DNA of 64,000 nucleotides from Anomaloglossus baeobatrachus (Eukaryota; Chordata; Amphibia; Anura; Aromobatidae): assembly GCF_048569485.1 (NCBI RefSeq), contig NC_134355.1, positions 561,837,642 through 561,901,641 of the forward strand, read 5' to 3'. The notes under the pieces were generated by a model. The model did no database searches. It was not told where the DNA came from and was given only the letters and a program-made list of their open reading frames with translations. Shown piece by piece: positions 60,501 through 64,000 of this stretch; within the stretch, counting starts at the first letter, position 1; every line of letters starts with the position of its first letter. Position numbers and translations under genes: made by a program.

Positions 60501-62124
60501 ATATAACAGAAAAAACATAAATTGAAAAAACATAAATTGAATAAAACTAAAAATGAAAATAAAAATAAAAATGAAAAATAAAAATAAAAATAAAACAAAA
60601 AACCACACAAAAGGTTTTGGTATAAACCCGTTTCCTCAGAGGTGATCCAATATTCACATTATGTTATTTCAATTTATGTTTTTTCTGTTATATGTGGTTC
60701 TTGGATTTAATATTTAGTGTATTGTGTACTATTAAATACTCTGCCTTGGAACAAGGATAGCAAAATTTTCTTAATAAAAACATATAAAAAAACCCATTTA
60801 GCGCTGGTTCTTTGTGGATTTATGCATAAAATCCCCTATATAACTTATTAAAACCTGGCAGAGTAAAGGGGTCTCTCTGCCATTAGAACCAAGCTGCAAG
60901 AATTAAGCAGGTTTTTTCGGGGTTAAGCGCTGCCAATTGCCTGCAGGCATTTTTAGATAATATAATGCTGAATGCTTCCTTCTAGCCAAAGCTGGGATGC
61001 CTGGCGCATGCGCAGTACTGTATTCACATTATAGTTGAATTCTCCAATAAAATGGTGCTGGATTCAGGATGTGCACATACCGCCAACTCCGGGGCCTTTT
61101 TATTTAAGACACTGTCTCTGTGAATATCACCAGTCGCCAGTTTGTTTCAGATGAAGTTCGCAGACACAGTGCCTTGAATGATAAGAAGCTGAAATTAGCG
61201 GCATGTGCATGCGCCATTTTATTGAATGATTCGACTACAACATGAACATAGAACTGCACACGCACCGGCCATAGGGATAATGGCTGTGACCGAGGTGCAC
61301 AATTTAAATTCATGAGAGGAAAACAGCCAGGGGAGGCAGAGATAAAGAAGGCCTGACCCACAAAGTCCCGCACCAACAAGGCAACTTAAAGAAAGACCAC
61401 AGAGTTTACACCAAAAATGTGGTCTATAGAGAAGCTTTTGCACAATAAATACATTTAACAAGCCTACAACCTACAATAGCCCTCAGTCCAGTAGACCACT
61501 GCGCAACCAGCTCTGTCCTCACCTATTGTACCATCACCCATTCCCTGTAGACTGTGAGCCCTCGCGGGCAGGGTCCTCTCTCCTCCTGTACCAGTCTGTT
61601 ATATACTGTTAATGATTGTTGTACGTATACCCTTTCACTTGTAAAGCGCCATGGAATAAATGGCGCTATAATAATAAATAATAATAATAACAATAAATAA
61701 TTTTGTTTTTTAATTCTTCAATAAAATTAAAAATGGGCCAATAAAAATGCTCGTTACCCGGGTGTAGAACAGGTTCAATAGTAAGTATGTACAGTATATA
61801 TTGAACTATTGAATAAATATTTGGATTTCATGCACAGAGACATAATACAGTTTAACAGTATAGCCATATTCATAAGCTCCATATACAGGGCCTTACAAAA
61901 ACAAAGAAATTACTCATTGGGAGTAATTGTGGGTTATTCTCATCCCAGTAAGTGATAAGTGGCTAAGGATATATCAGCAGTAATGAAGCTCTACTGGTGA
62001 GTCCATTATATTGATTGCAGCCATTGTTTGTACTCACCAGTTACGTAGACTTCGTTATTCAGTGAAGTGACCGAGAATCCCCATTTATTGTAATCTGGAA
62101 AATCTGGGAGTGACATCCACATTT
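36248..62124 (-). CDS. KLHL30: KLHL30, C-terminal kelch exons (partial gene)
   Basis: Five exons on the minus strand: 62038-62124, 44316-44471, 44032-44220, 43474-43619 and 36248-36505. They join in phase and end in TGA at 36250-36248, giving 836 nt of coding sequence. The protein reads as successive kelch blades with GG ends and spaced Trp: [72 protein letters not shown] and [17 protein letters not shown]. The phrases [12 protein letters not shown] and [13 protein letters not shown] match KLHL30 closely. KLHL30 is a BTB-BACK-kelch protein, possibly a Cullin3 adaptor. The substrate is not known to me. The first exons lie beyond 64000. Gene order with ERFE supports the call. The 17.6-kb intron at 44472-62037 is filled with LTR elements. 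Confidence 0.9.
36800..37525. repeat. Decayed DNA-transposon-like fragment (unnamed)
   Basis: The phrases cttgtgtgacccccttgtcc, agcccattcctccctaaaaa and gatcgttatcttactgcatga resemble a widespread vertebrate DNA-transposon family with a noncoding body. I cannot name it with certainty. The right end is cut by the MITE at 37529. Confidence 0.35.
37529..38078. mobile_element. Palindromic MITE (PIF/Harbinger-like)
   Basis: Ends AGCGGGCTTTACACGCTACG and the complement of AGGCTCCTTTACATGTGTCG, flanked by TAA and TTA. Same interior modules as 9676 and 16836. KLHL30 intron. Confidence 0.7.
38351..38404 (-). ncRNA. Hammerhead ribozyme motif, type I, all core boxes intact
   Basis: Minus strand: stem I GGTC (38397-38394), then CTGAGGA (38393-38387), then stem II AGGGAGC-aga-GCCTCCT with one mismatch. 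GAAAC (38369-38365) follows, then GCGTA with cleavage expected after the A at 38360, then GACC (38359-38356) closing stem I. Stem III is only about 2 bp, as described for Penelope-like elements. The plus-strand copy of the first half (CTGTTGGTCCTGAGGAAGGG) lies at 38457-38480, in inverted orientation. Confidence 0.7.
38401..38481. repeat. Inverted repeat around tandem (ctatagctacat)n spacer
   Basis: GGTCCTGAGGAAGGGAGCAG at about 38462-38481 is the complement of 38378-38397. The spacer has a short tandem repeat of ctatagctacat. The right copy stops abruptly where the MITE at 38482 begins. Confidence 0.6.
38482..38836. mobile_element. Palindromic MITE, left end missing
   Basis: The right end is the complement of AGGGTGCTTTACATGCTGCG. 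The interior matches the family at 9676 and 23782. The left end is absent and the sequence joins directly to the hammerhead repeat. Confidence 0.65.
38873..39120. mobile_element. Palindromic MITE, partial
   Basis: Starts AGCCCCCGTCACACATAGCG after TAA and matches the MITE at 7499-7887 in inverse orientation. The far part is missing. Confidence 0.6.
39121..39640. other. KLHL30 intron, no feature recognised
   Basis: AT-rich intronic DNA. Nothing recognisable was seen. Confidence 0.4.
39832..39904. repeat. 29-bp perfect inverted repeat (hairpin)
   Basis: Arms 39832-39860 and 39876-39904 are exact complements (core GAGCGCTCACAGCTAGACTGG) with a 15-base loop. A related gagcgctcatcagc word occurs near 39695. 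It would form a strong RNA or DNA hairpin. Confidence 0.8.
39910..40861. other. KLHL30 intron, mostly unrecognised
   Basis: AT-rich. A T2-like end (TTAAAGTGCATCTGTCAACA) near 40708 has no visible partner before the fold-back at 40862. No coding or RNA gene seen. Confidence 0.3.
40862..42350. mobile_element. 1.5-kb fold-back element built of repeated modules
   Basis: The left half starts AATAAATAAAAATAAAAAAA and the right half ends as its approximate complement. Nested inside are several inverted copies of the module ataaccagccaaggtaaagc...agacagctg, of ttcccagtctaaaaatagc, of gcaattggaaagag and of gtcagctgtaaattgacagc. No coding frame. The copies differ at many sites, so it is moderately old. 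I cannot assign a superfamily. Confidence 0.65.
42483..43064. mobile_element. Palindromic MITE with TTA duplication
   Basis: Ends AGGCCGCTTTACACACTGCG and the complement of AGCGGGCTTTACACGCTACG, flanked by TTA at 42480-42482 and 43065-43067. Interior like 9676. KLHL30 intron. Confidence 0.78.
43065..43473. other. KLHL30 intron, no feature recognised
   Basis: AT-rich intron leading from the exon at 43474. Nothing recognisable. Confidence 0.4.
43474..43619 (-). CDS. KLHL30: KLHL30 exon (kelch blade)
   Basis: 146 nt, acceptor ggcctacag and donor GTGAGT. Encodes [20 protein letters not shown] then [20 protein letters not shown] and PEVNLWKK. Confidence 0.9.
44032..44220 (-). CDS. KLHL30: KLHL30 exon (kelch blade)
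   Basis: 189 nt, acceptor cttcttttaatag and donor GTACCA. Encodes [20 protein letters not shown] and onward to [14 protein letters not shown]. Together with the neighbours it forms two kelch blades. Confidence 0.9.
44316..44471 (-). CDS. KLHL30: KLHL30 exon (kelch blade), weak donor
   Basis: 156 nt, acceptor ttacctcccag. Encodes [20 protein letters not shown] and onward to [12 protein letters not shown] across the join. The donor is GTTGGT, short of the GTRAGT consensus, and the intron beyond it is only 95 bp. Confidence 0.88.
44753..47709 (+). mobile_element. Gag-protease-only LTR element nested in the BEL/Pao 5' LTR
   Basis: Two 507-bp LTRs, 44753-45259 and 47203-47709, look identical by eye. 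Each starts TGTGAAGATG and ends CCCCGTCACA. Target duplication GATTA at 44748-44752 and 47710-47714. After the 5' LTR comes a TGGTGGCAGCGGTGG-type primer site, and before the 3' LTR a purine tract (gggagggaaaggga). The only frame is gag-protease, with no reverse transcriptase or integrase. It looks whole for what it carries. Very young fossil. Confidence 0.88.
45294..47111 (+). CDS. Gag-protease polyprotein of the nested LTR element (605 aa)
   Basis: The likely start is ATG at 45294 ([18 protein letters not shown]). In order there are a charged coiled-coil-like part (about residues 60-140), a capsid-like region resembling Gmr1-type/SCAN gag ([37 protein letters not shown]) and two CCHC knuckles at about residues 377 and 432 ([28 protein letters not shown]). 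A retropepsin-like fold around residue 525 has DSG at the active-site position. In Ty3-type elements Gag forms the particle and the protease cuts it. Confidence 0.8.
   Translation: MEDNGSTSGTSTAEYKTWTLGSLQSKAREVGVRFKGLSKEQLIEALEGVCSQNDVEEGSSQQREERRELEVNTQKSQWIVWYKEKMALLGDEATIEDKREAMRGAEEKERRMEEMALLDKELAVEAARGSRQTVTPAPIIRELPRVSRKDFKPFNEAAGDIEGFFQDFEHQCRLMEVPDRERVRHLVGLLEGGAAEAYRAMDPRWNCEYAEIKQTILKHYAVTPDTYRTQFRALACDGEVSFKIYAHRLKQICNRWLEAEEALSWETFLQVILKEQFFAQCPAEIREWVRERKPATVEEAAALADEALTIKPQWRVLLEDGETPNSSTTPDAPSYSVPIVPRSSKPPHVDTRVNVPPVASTALSGIRRGEEVTEHRCYVCRHPGHLQASCPARPWRNHPQTPTAPSGGSRPPSSPTPYPRGRLGCRETQLRCYQCGQPGHRQVSCPAVQMRTDPAPNRIVNYLQPSAMEEDVAPLCEDWPSDSAPHVAPPGVYGVRPAVMTTSAHRGKHLQEVVLDGQRLVGFCDSGAFLTLADPRVVRPEAIHRGPGIVIELAGGQWRTIPTATVDLNFGFGVRRCVVGVMGGLPAAVLLGNDVGELRCQFVAA
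48347..52039 (+). CDS. BEL/Pao gag-protease and partial pol frame (1230 aa)
   Basis: The first ATG in frame is at 48347 ([20 protein letters not shown]). Residues about 205-250 hold an 11-residue repeat ([11 protein letters not shown]). The Pao-type gag domain (DUF1759-like) follows around [20 protein letters not shown]. Then come a Cys/His-rich zinc region ([28 protein letters not shown]) and the Pao protease-like domain with [16 protein letters not shown]. The tail has RNase H-side remains ([15 protein letters not shown]). The pol part is incomplete. Confidence 0.8.
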   Translation: MTTSAEQHSPFLMESKRALSLPALKQQEEDRDSHLHYSERSKRLTKPTWKVKENLETARSELFTQTALLWQRVQKQVTVLSATGAHELPSEGALEQLYSAYQSYKEICKKYSSTLLRANTSESEKELQDFQQLNAERDRTVRDIVSETKAKIAQMSGEASYKSRSIKSSRHSLKSGSSRYSTLSEQLIKARAEAETTKVHAIFAQREAEMKTESARKEAEIKAESARKEAEIKAESARKEAEAARKEAEIEALQKECEHVAAMARLKVFEQALGGSQEGSASLFDLDTEDSLKRTRDYVLSQADEPPTTINIPVSANTPEPQDTDPPTASSLPGQSNAPQTFKPEPASYSNAQPHSAHQQPPYAHVYMQPNMPARRYTPNNCVVPGPHTTETVHTKPVVTGLNAYATPYFPMFPNHEATNHATSITQSANVPQLSERSDMSDFARYMIRRELTNTGLTKYDDQPENYRGWKCAFKTATRDLGITAAEELDLLIRWLGPRSTERIKRLRSVYISDPTTGLATAWDRLEKGFGSPEAIEDALLKQLYDLPKISSKDASKYQELSDLLSELQLAKTDTHLPGLSYLDTARGVKPIVAKLPYNVQERWTTVGTNYKKEHQVSFPPFSYFCEFINGIAERKADPSFTCGEPTDSTSPAPRYESTHQNDRKCRGPVSVKKTDVLPPTPTSATDKGNEGGKAENPNRQCPIHNLPHPLKKCIGFRKKPLQERKELLKGFGVCYRCCASTEHLAKDCKVTIKCMECDSTDHVQALHPSQPDPAPTPSPTTSHGGESTGQAANHLTVSSSCTAVCGEDLWDKSCAKICLVRVYPKGHPERAVSVYSILDDQSNRSLARSELFDLFDLKGIAYPYTLGTCSGISEACGRRASGLVVTSLENTVEIPLPTLVECNQIPANREEIPTPEAALHHPHLRTIASKIPPLDHSAKILILIGRDILRLHKVRQHINGPHDAPFAQRYDLGWVIIGNVCVGKRKSPDAISSYKTHILPNGRGTHFQPCPHHYRVKERLSDTRWRQQPPDCADTYHLWDDDFGSTAFESTNEDNKLAPMRENKEFIKIMDKEFSQNDSNSWVAPLPFRSPRLRLPNNSQQATARSSSLKRTLERQPEMEKCFVEITQNILDRDHAEQWHHIPTEQNPADRGTRLIAASKLGDNMWPTPPSILYEEICDNYAGNMYELVEPESDKEMRPVVSARYTSVPSKQKLRPHRFKRFTSWSSAV
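53014..53270. other. KLHL30 intron, no feature recognised
   Basis: AT-rich flank to the right of the BEL/Pao insertion. Confidence 0.35.
53272..53950. mobile_element. Probable LTR fragment
   Basis: Starts TGTGCCGCCCCCAGGG, GC-rich against AT-rich flanks, with the dense CCGGG/GGTGCC texture of the other LTRs in this window. No partner LTR or internal region was seen. The call rests on composition and start motif only. Confidence 0.35.
53971..54171. repeat. Fold-back repeat
   Basis: The left arm (tctcgcgtgtgtgcgtttac...) is the approximate complement of the right arm ending gcgcacacgcaaga. The arms are about 80 bp. A T2-like right end (GACCTGACAGGTTCCCTTTAA) occurs further on at about 54420-54440. 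Confidence 0.55.
54299..54336. repeat. Perfect 17-bp-arm hairpin
   Basis: ATATGAAAGTAATAAAA, four loop bases, and its exact complement. Confidence 0.8.
54605..54925. repeat. Palindrome with about 95-bp arms (hammerhead-repeat type)
   Basis: The left arm gttttatagaaaagcataaa...ctcaggtaagaa is the complement of 54830-54920. The spacer has a diverged GAAGAAGAATCAGTACATGTCGA stem on the minus strand that recalls a hammerhead stem II. Confidence 0.6.
54936..55113. repeat. Interspersed repeat, first of several copies
   Basis: Text such as cataccgccaactccagtgcctttttat recurs at 60111-60180 and 61020-61270, with cagtctctgtgaatatca after it. Its two halves are inverted around 55040. Family unknown. 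Confidence 0.5.
57660..58080. repeat. Partial MITE-like sequence inside the hAT element
   Basis: Starts AGGTACCGTCACACTAAGCA after TTA and shares gatctgacctggcagggatc with the MITE at 7499 and gataccgatatttacc-type words with 27869-28509. No right end recognised. Confidence 0.5.
58181..58743 (+). repeat. 40-bp minisatellite
   Basis: Twelve near-identical 40-bp units beginning GGTGGGCGGAGCCTAGCGGG at 58181, 58221 and so on to 58621, then two longer variant units with gcgggcggcggagtgc. Most units differ at no more than two sites, so expansion is recent. It lies inside the hAT element. Confidence 0.95.
60352..60842. repeat. Near-perfect palindrome with 175-bp arms
   Basis: Arms 60352-60526 and 60668-60842 have equal length and appear identical as complements. 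The 141-bp spacer is (A/AAAT)-rich and carries CTCTGAGGAAACGGGTT on its minus strand, a hammerhead-like box pair without stem II. Confidence 0.82.
61020..61270. repeat. Interspersed repeat, further copy
   Basis: Second clear copy of the text at 54936-55113, with inverted halves (caataaaatggtgctgg... and ...cgccattttattgaatg). Confidence 0.55.
61470..61700 (+). repeat. SINE-like repeat with (AAT)n tail
   Basis: Contains gtagactgtgagccctcgcg and gtaaagcgccatggaataaatggcgctata, followed by an (AAT)n tail. The gcgctat...aataaata end is typical of short interspersed repeats mobilised by L2-type LINEs in vertebrates. No tRNA-type head verified. Confidence 0.5.
61701..62037. other. KLHL30 intron next to exon, no feature recognised
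   Basis: AT-rich intronic DNA to the donor of the 62038-62124 exon. Nothing recognisable. Confidence 0.4.
62038..62124 (-). CDS. KLHL30: KLHL30 exon (first visible kelch blade)
   Basis: 87 nt, acceptor cattcttggcag and donor GTGAGT. Encodes [20 protein letters not shown] then LNNEVYVTG. The phase implies a preceding exon ending one base into a codon, outside the window. Confidence 0.9.
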
Positions 62125-62438
62125 CTGCCAAGAATGTAAGACTATGTCAGAAGAAAATTAAGTAAAAATTCCCTTTTGTCTTTGAAATAAATATTTCTAG
62201 CCAGGGAAAACATGTGGCATTTGCAATATTATATTATCATGGTTGTATAGAAGCCTACAGCCTAACATTCAATTTTCTGTATTGTATCAGATTGTAATGT
62301 ATTGTAATGTAGCACCACCTGCCATCCAAGCAACAAGGAAGTAAGGAGACTGTAGAACTCTGAGCTGCTAAAGAGACAGCTTGAAAAATAACCCTTTAAG
62401 GGACAATGGTTATCATAATGATTTTTGTGAAAGTCTTA

Positions 62439-62608
62439 AGGGTACTTTACATGCTGCGACATCACTAGCGATCTCGTTAGCGATGTTAAATTCTAGATTG
62501 CAAGTGCGATCTTTTGAGATCGCACATGCGTGAAATGACCTATGTGCGATCTCGAATTTAACATCGCTAACTAGATCGCTAGCGATATCGCAGCATGTAA
62601 AGTACCCT
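62439..62608. mobile_element. Short, almost perfectly palindromic MITE with TTA duplication
   Basis: AGGGTACTTTACATGCTGCG and its complement at the ends, TTA at 62436-62438 and 62609-62611. The whole 170 bp folds on itself with a small centre (gatcttttgagatc). Upstream intron of KLHL30. Confidence 0.82.
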
Positions 62609-62611
62609 TTA

Positions 62612-63005
62612 AAGCCAATGATTTCAATGTAGCATCTAGGACATACTGGGACACCATTGGCTTTATTTTTACCCTCATTGAAAATGAAGCCAGTTCTGTG
62701 GCCATCATGTTATAAATCAGTAGAAGCTGAGCAGATTTATATATAGTTTTGTGTTGAATACAACTATTTTTTTTAATTTATTTTATATTTTCTATTTTTT
62801 CTCTACTCAGGAGTCCAGTGGGTGGTCCTAATAATTGATTAACTGCTATTTCTGTATACATGTATATACCAACTGGATTCCTAAGTAAAAAAAAAATTGC
62901 AGTAAAAATGACTAAAATTACATAATACACTTCATCATATCCAACAAAACTATATATCAATCTGCTCAGTTCCTCCTGCTCCACAACAAGATGGCCAAAG
63001 TCTTA
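62612..63005. other. KLHL30 intron, no feature recognised
   Basis: AT-rich intronic DNA. Nothing recognisable. Confidence 0.4.
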
Positions 63006-64000
63006 TGTGGCACCCTAGTGGTCATGGGAGCCACAGTAGCGTTGCTCTCTTTTCAGGGGCAATGCTATGCTTGGAAGCAGTGGCGAGGTCGCCATGCTGG
63101 GAAAGTCTACATACCACACTTCCTAACTCAGGCCAGAAGGGGGAGCTTAAGACCCGGATAGGGAGAGCTTACCTGTGCATTCTGGTCTGGGGAGGGGTTA
63201 GAACACACTCAGAAGCACATACCAAAAGTGAAACTAAGAGAACAGTTTAGAAGAGCAGTGCATGCGGTCGCTGAGGAGAGCTCTGTGGTATAGCCCTCTC
63301 AGGACCTAGCACAGGAACAGGGCACCAGGGTCCTAAACTATGTGGGTGCTTAAGCCCCATCAGTAAATCCCAGAGGGCAAACTACTTCACATCCCCTGGC
63401 CCAAAGAAAGATACAATAAAGCCTGGGACCGCACCTAAGCAGACGGTGCCCCCGACAGGCTCGCGCTGCCCGCCTTAAGGGGAGGACAGACAAATACAAT
63501 TTGGAAAAGGGTCACTGTAGGGCTCCAAGCCACAGAGACCCATACACTAAAGCGCTACCAGGAAGGCCTCCAACCACCCGGCAGGGTGAATCTCCTCGCT
63601 GCTCCCAGGCTGACCGGACCACCGTCATCTCTGAACGAGACTCCCGGGCCTGTAACAAGAACTGACCAGTAAAGGTAAAGGAAACTACAGCCCTGTGTTG
63701 TCCAGTTATTACCAGTGTCCTCAGTCCTGCACCCCAATGTCACAACACTATAGACTACTACCATCACCATCCTCCCTGGTGCACAACTCTGCCTGTGGAG
63801 AGCTGAACCATCCGAGCTGCATTGTCATCCGCCCCAGTAGAGAAGTCCCGCAGCGGCGGCTGATATTGGCCGCACACCACAGGTGGCGTCACAAACAAAT
63901 TACCCCCATCGTCCCCATCCCCAGCCTTTTATTGACACCCGGGGTCACAGAACCGTGCAAGGCCACCGCAGCGTCCCAGGAGAAGCACCGCGGCCCGGCG
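63006..64000 (+). mobile_element. LTR retroelement, 5' LTR and start of interior (runs off window)
   Basis: The LTR-like block at 63006-63881 starts TGTGGCACCC and ends CACACCACA. It is followed by GGTGGCGTCACAAACAAATT, a TGG-starting primer-site-like motif also seen beside the right LTR of the fossil at 55114-60106. GC-rich against AT-rich flanks. Whether a second LTR exists cannot be seen. Confidence 0.55.

Noticed and set aside
62778-62984. 68-residue minus frame upstream of the KLHL30 exon as an earlier KLHL30 exon
   Set aside because: The hydrophobic, AT-driven translation has no BTB, BACK or kelch similarity and no good splice sites in phase.

Overview
The window looks like a piece of a large, repeat-rich amphibian genome, most likely a frog. 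Three host genes are recognisable from their exons and lie in the order known from other vertebrates. The 3' end of ILKAP is on the plus strand at 529-657. A complete erythroferrone gene (ERFE) is on the minus strand at 8.3-32.0 kb. The 3' half of KLHL30 is on the minus strand at 36.2-62.1 kb, and its BTB and BACK exons must lie beyond the window. The ILKAP-ERFE-KLHL30 order, with ILKAP convergent to the other two, is as I recall it from the human 2q37 locus, and this supports the gene calls independently of the protein similarity. The eight ERFE exons join in phase into a 322-residue secreted protein.

Nearly everything else is transposable elements and their remains. 1-1400: last intron, last exon and 3' UTR of ILKAP. 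1481-7296: DIRS-type tyrosine-recombinase retroelement, copy A. 8.3-32.0 kb: ERFE, whose introns hold T2-like MITEs, 3-bp-TSD (TWA) palindromic MITEs, DIRS copy B (10712-16774), a Tc1 transposon with a nearly complete transposase (17997-19649), a Helitron (20369-20824) and a 1.57-kb palindrome. 32-36 kb: intergenic, with a hammerhead-like repeat and a decayed Tc1 element. 36.2-44.5 kb: last five-exon block of KLHL30, except its most upstream visible exon, with MITEs, a hammerhead ribozyme motif and a 1.5-kb fold-back element in the 7-kb intron. 44.5-62.0 kb: a single KLHL30 intron holding a BEL/Pao element (44653-53008) with a gag-only LTR element nested in its 5' LTR, then an LTR fossil (55114-60106) into which a hAT-type element (57161-59133) carrying a 40-bp minisatellite has inserted. 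63006 to the end: start of another LTR element.

The genes do not form an operon. ILKAP is a PP2C-type phosphatase, ERFE an erythroid hormone that lowers hepcidin by binding BMPs, and KLHL30 a kelch-type protein of unknown substrate. Their proximity is old vertebrate synteny. The most notable observations are the complete amphibian ERFE with a nearly vanished collagen segment, the recurrent inverted-repeat pairs built on hammerhead-ribozyme-like cores (probably Penelope-type retroelement remains), the gag-only LTR element with LTRs that look identical by eye, and the multi-level nests of young insertions. All family names are from reading the sequence without database searches.
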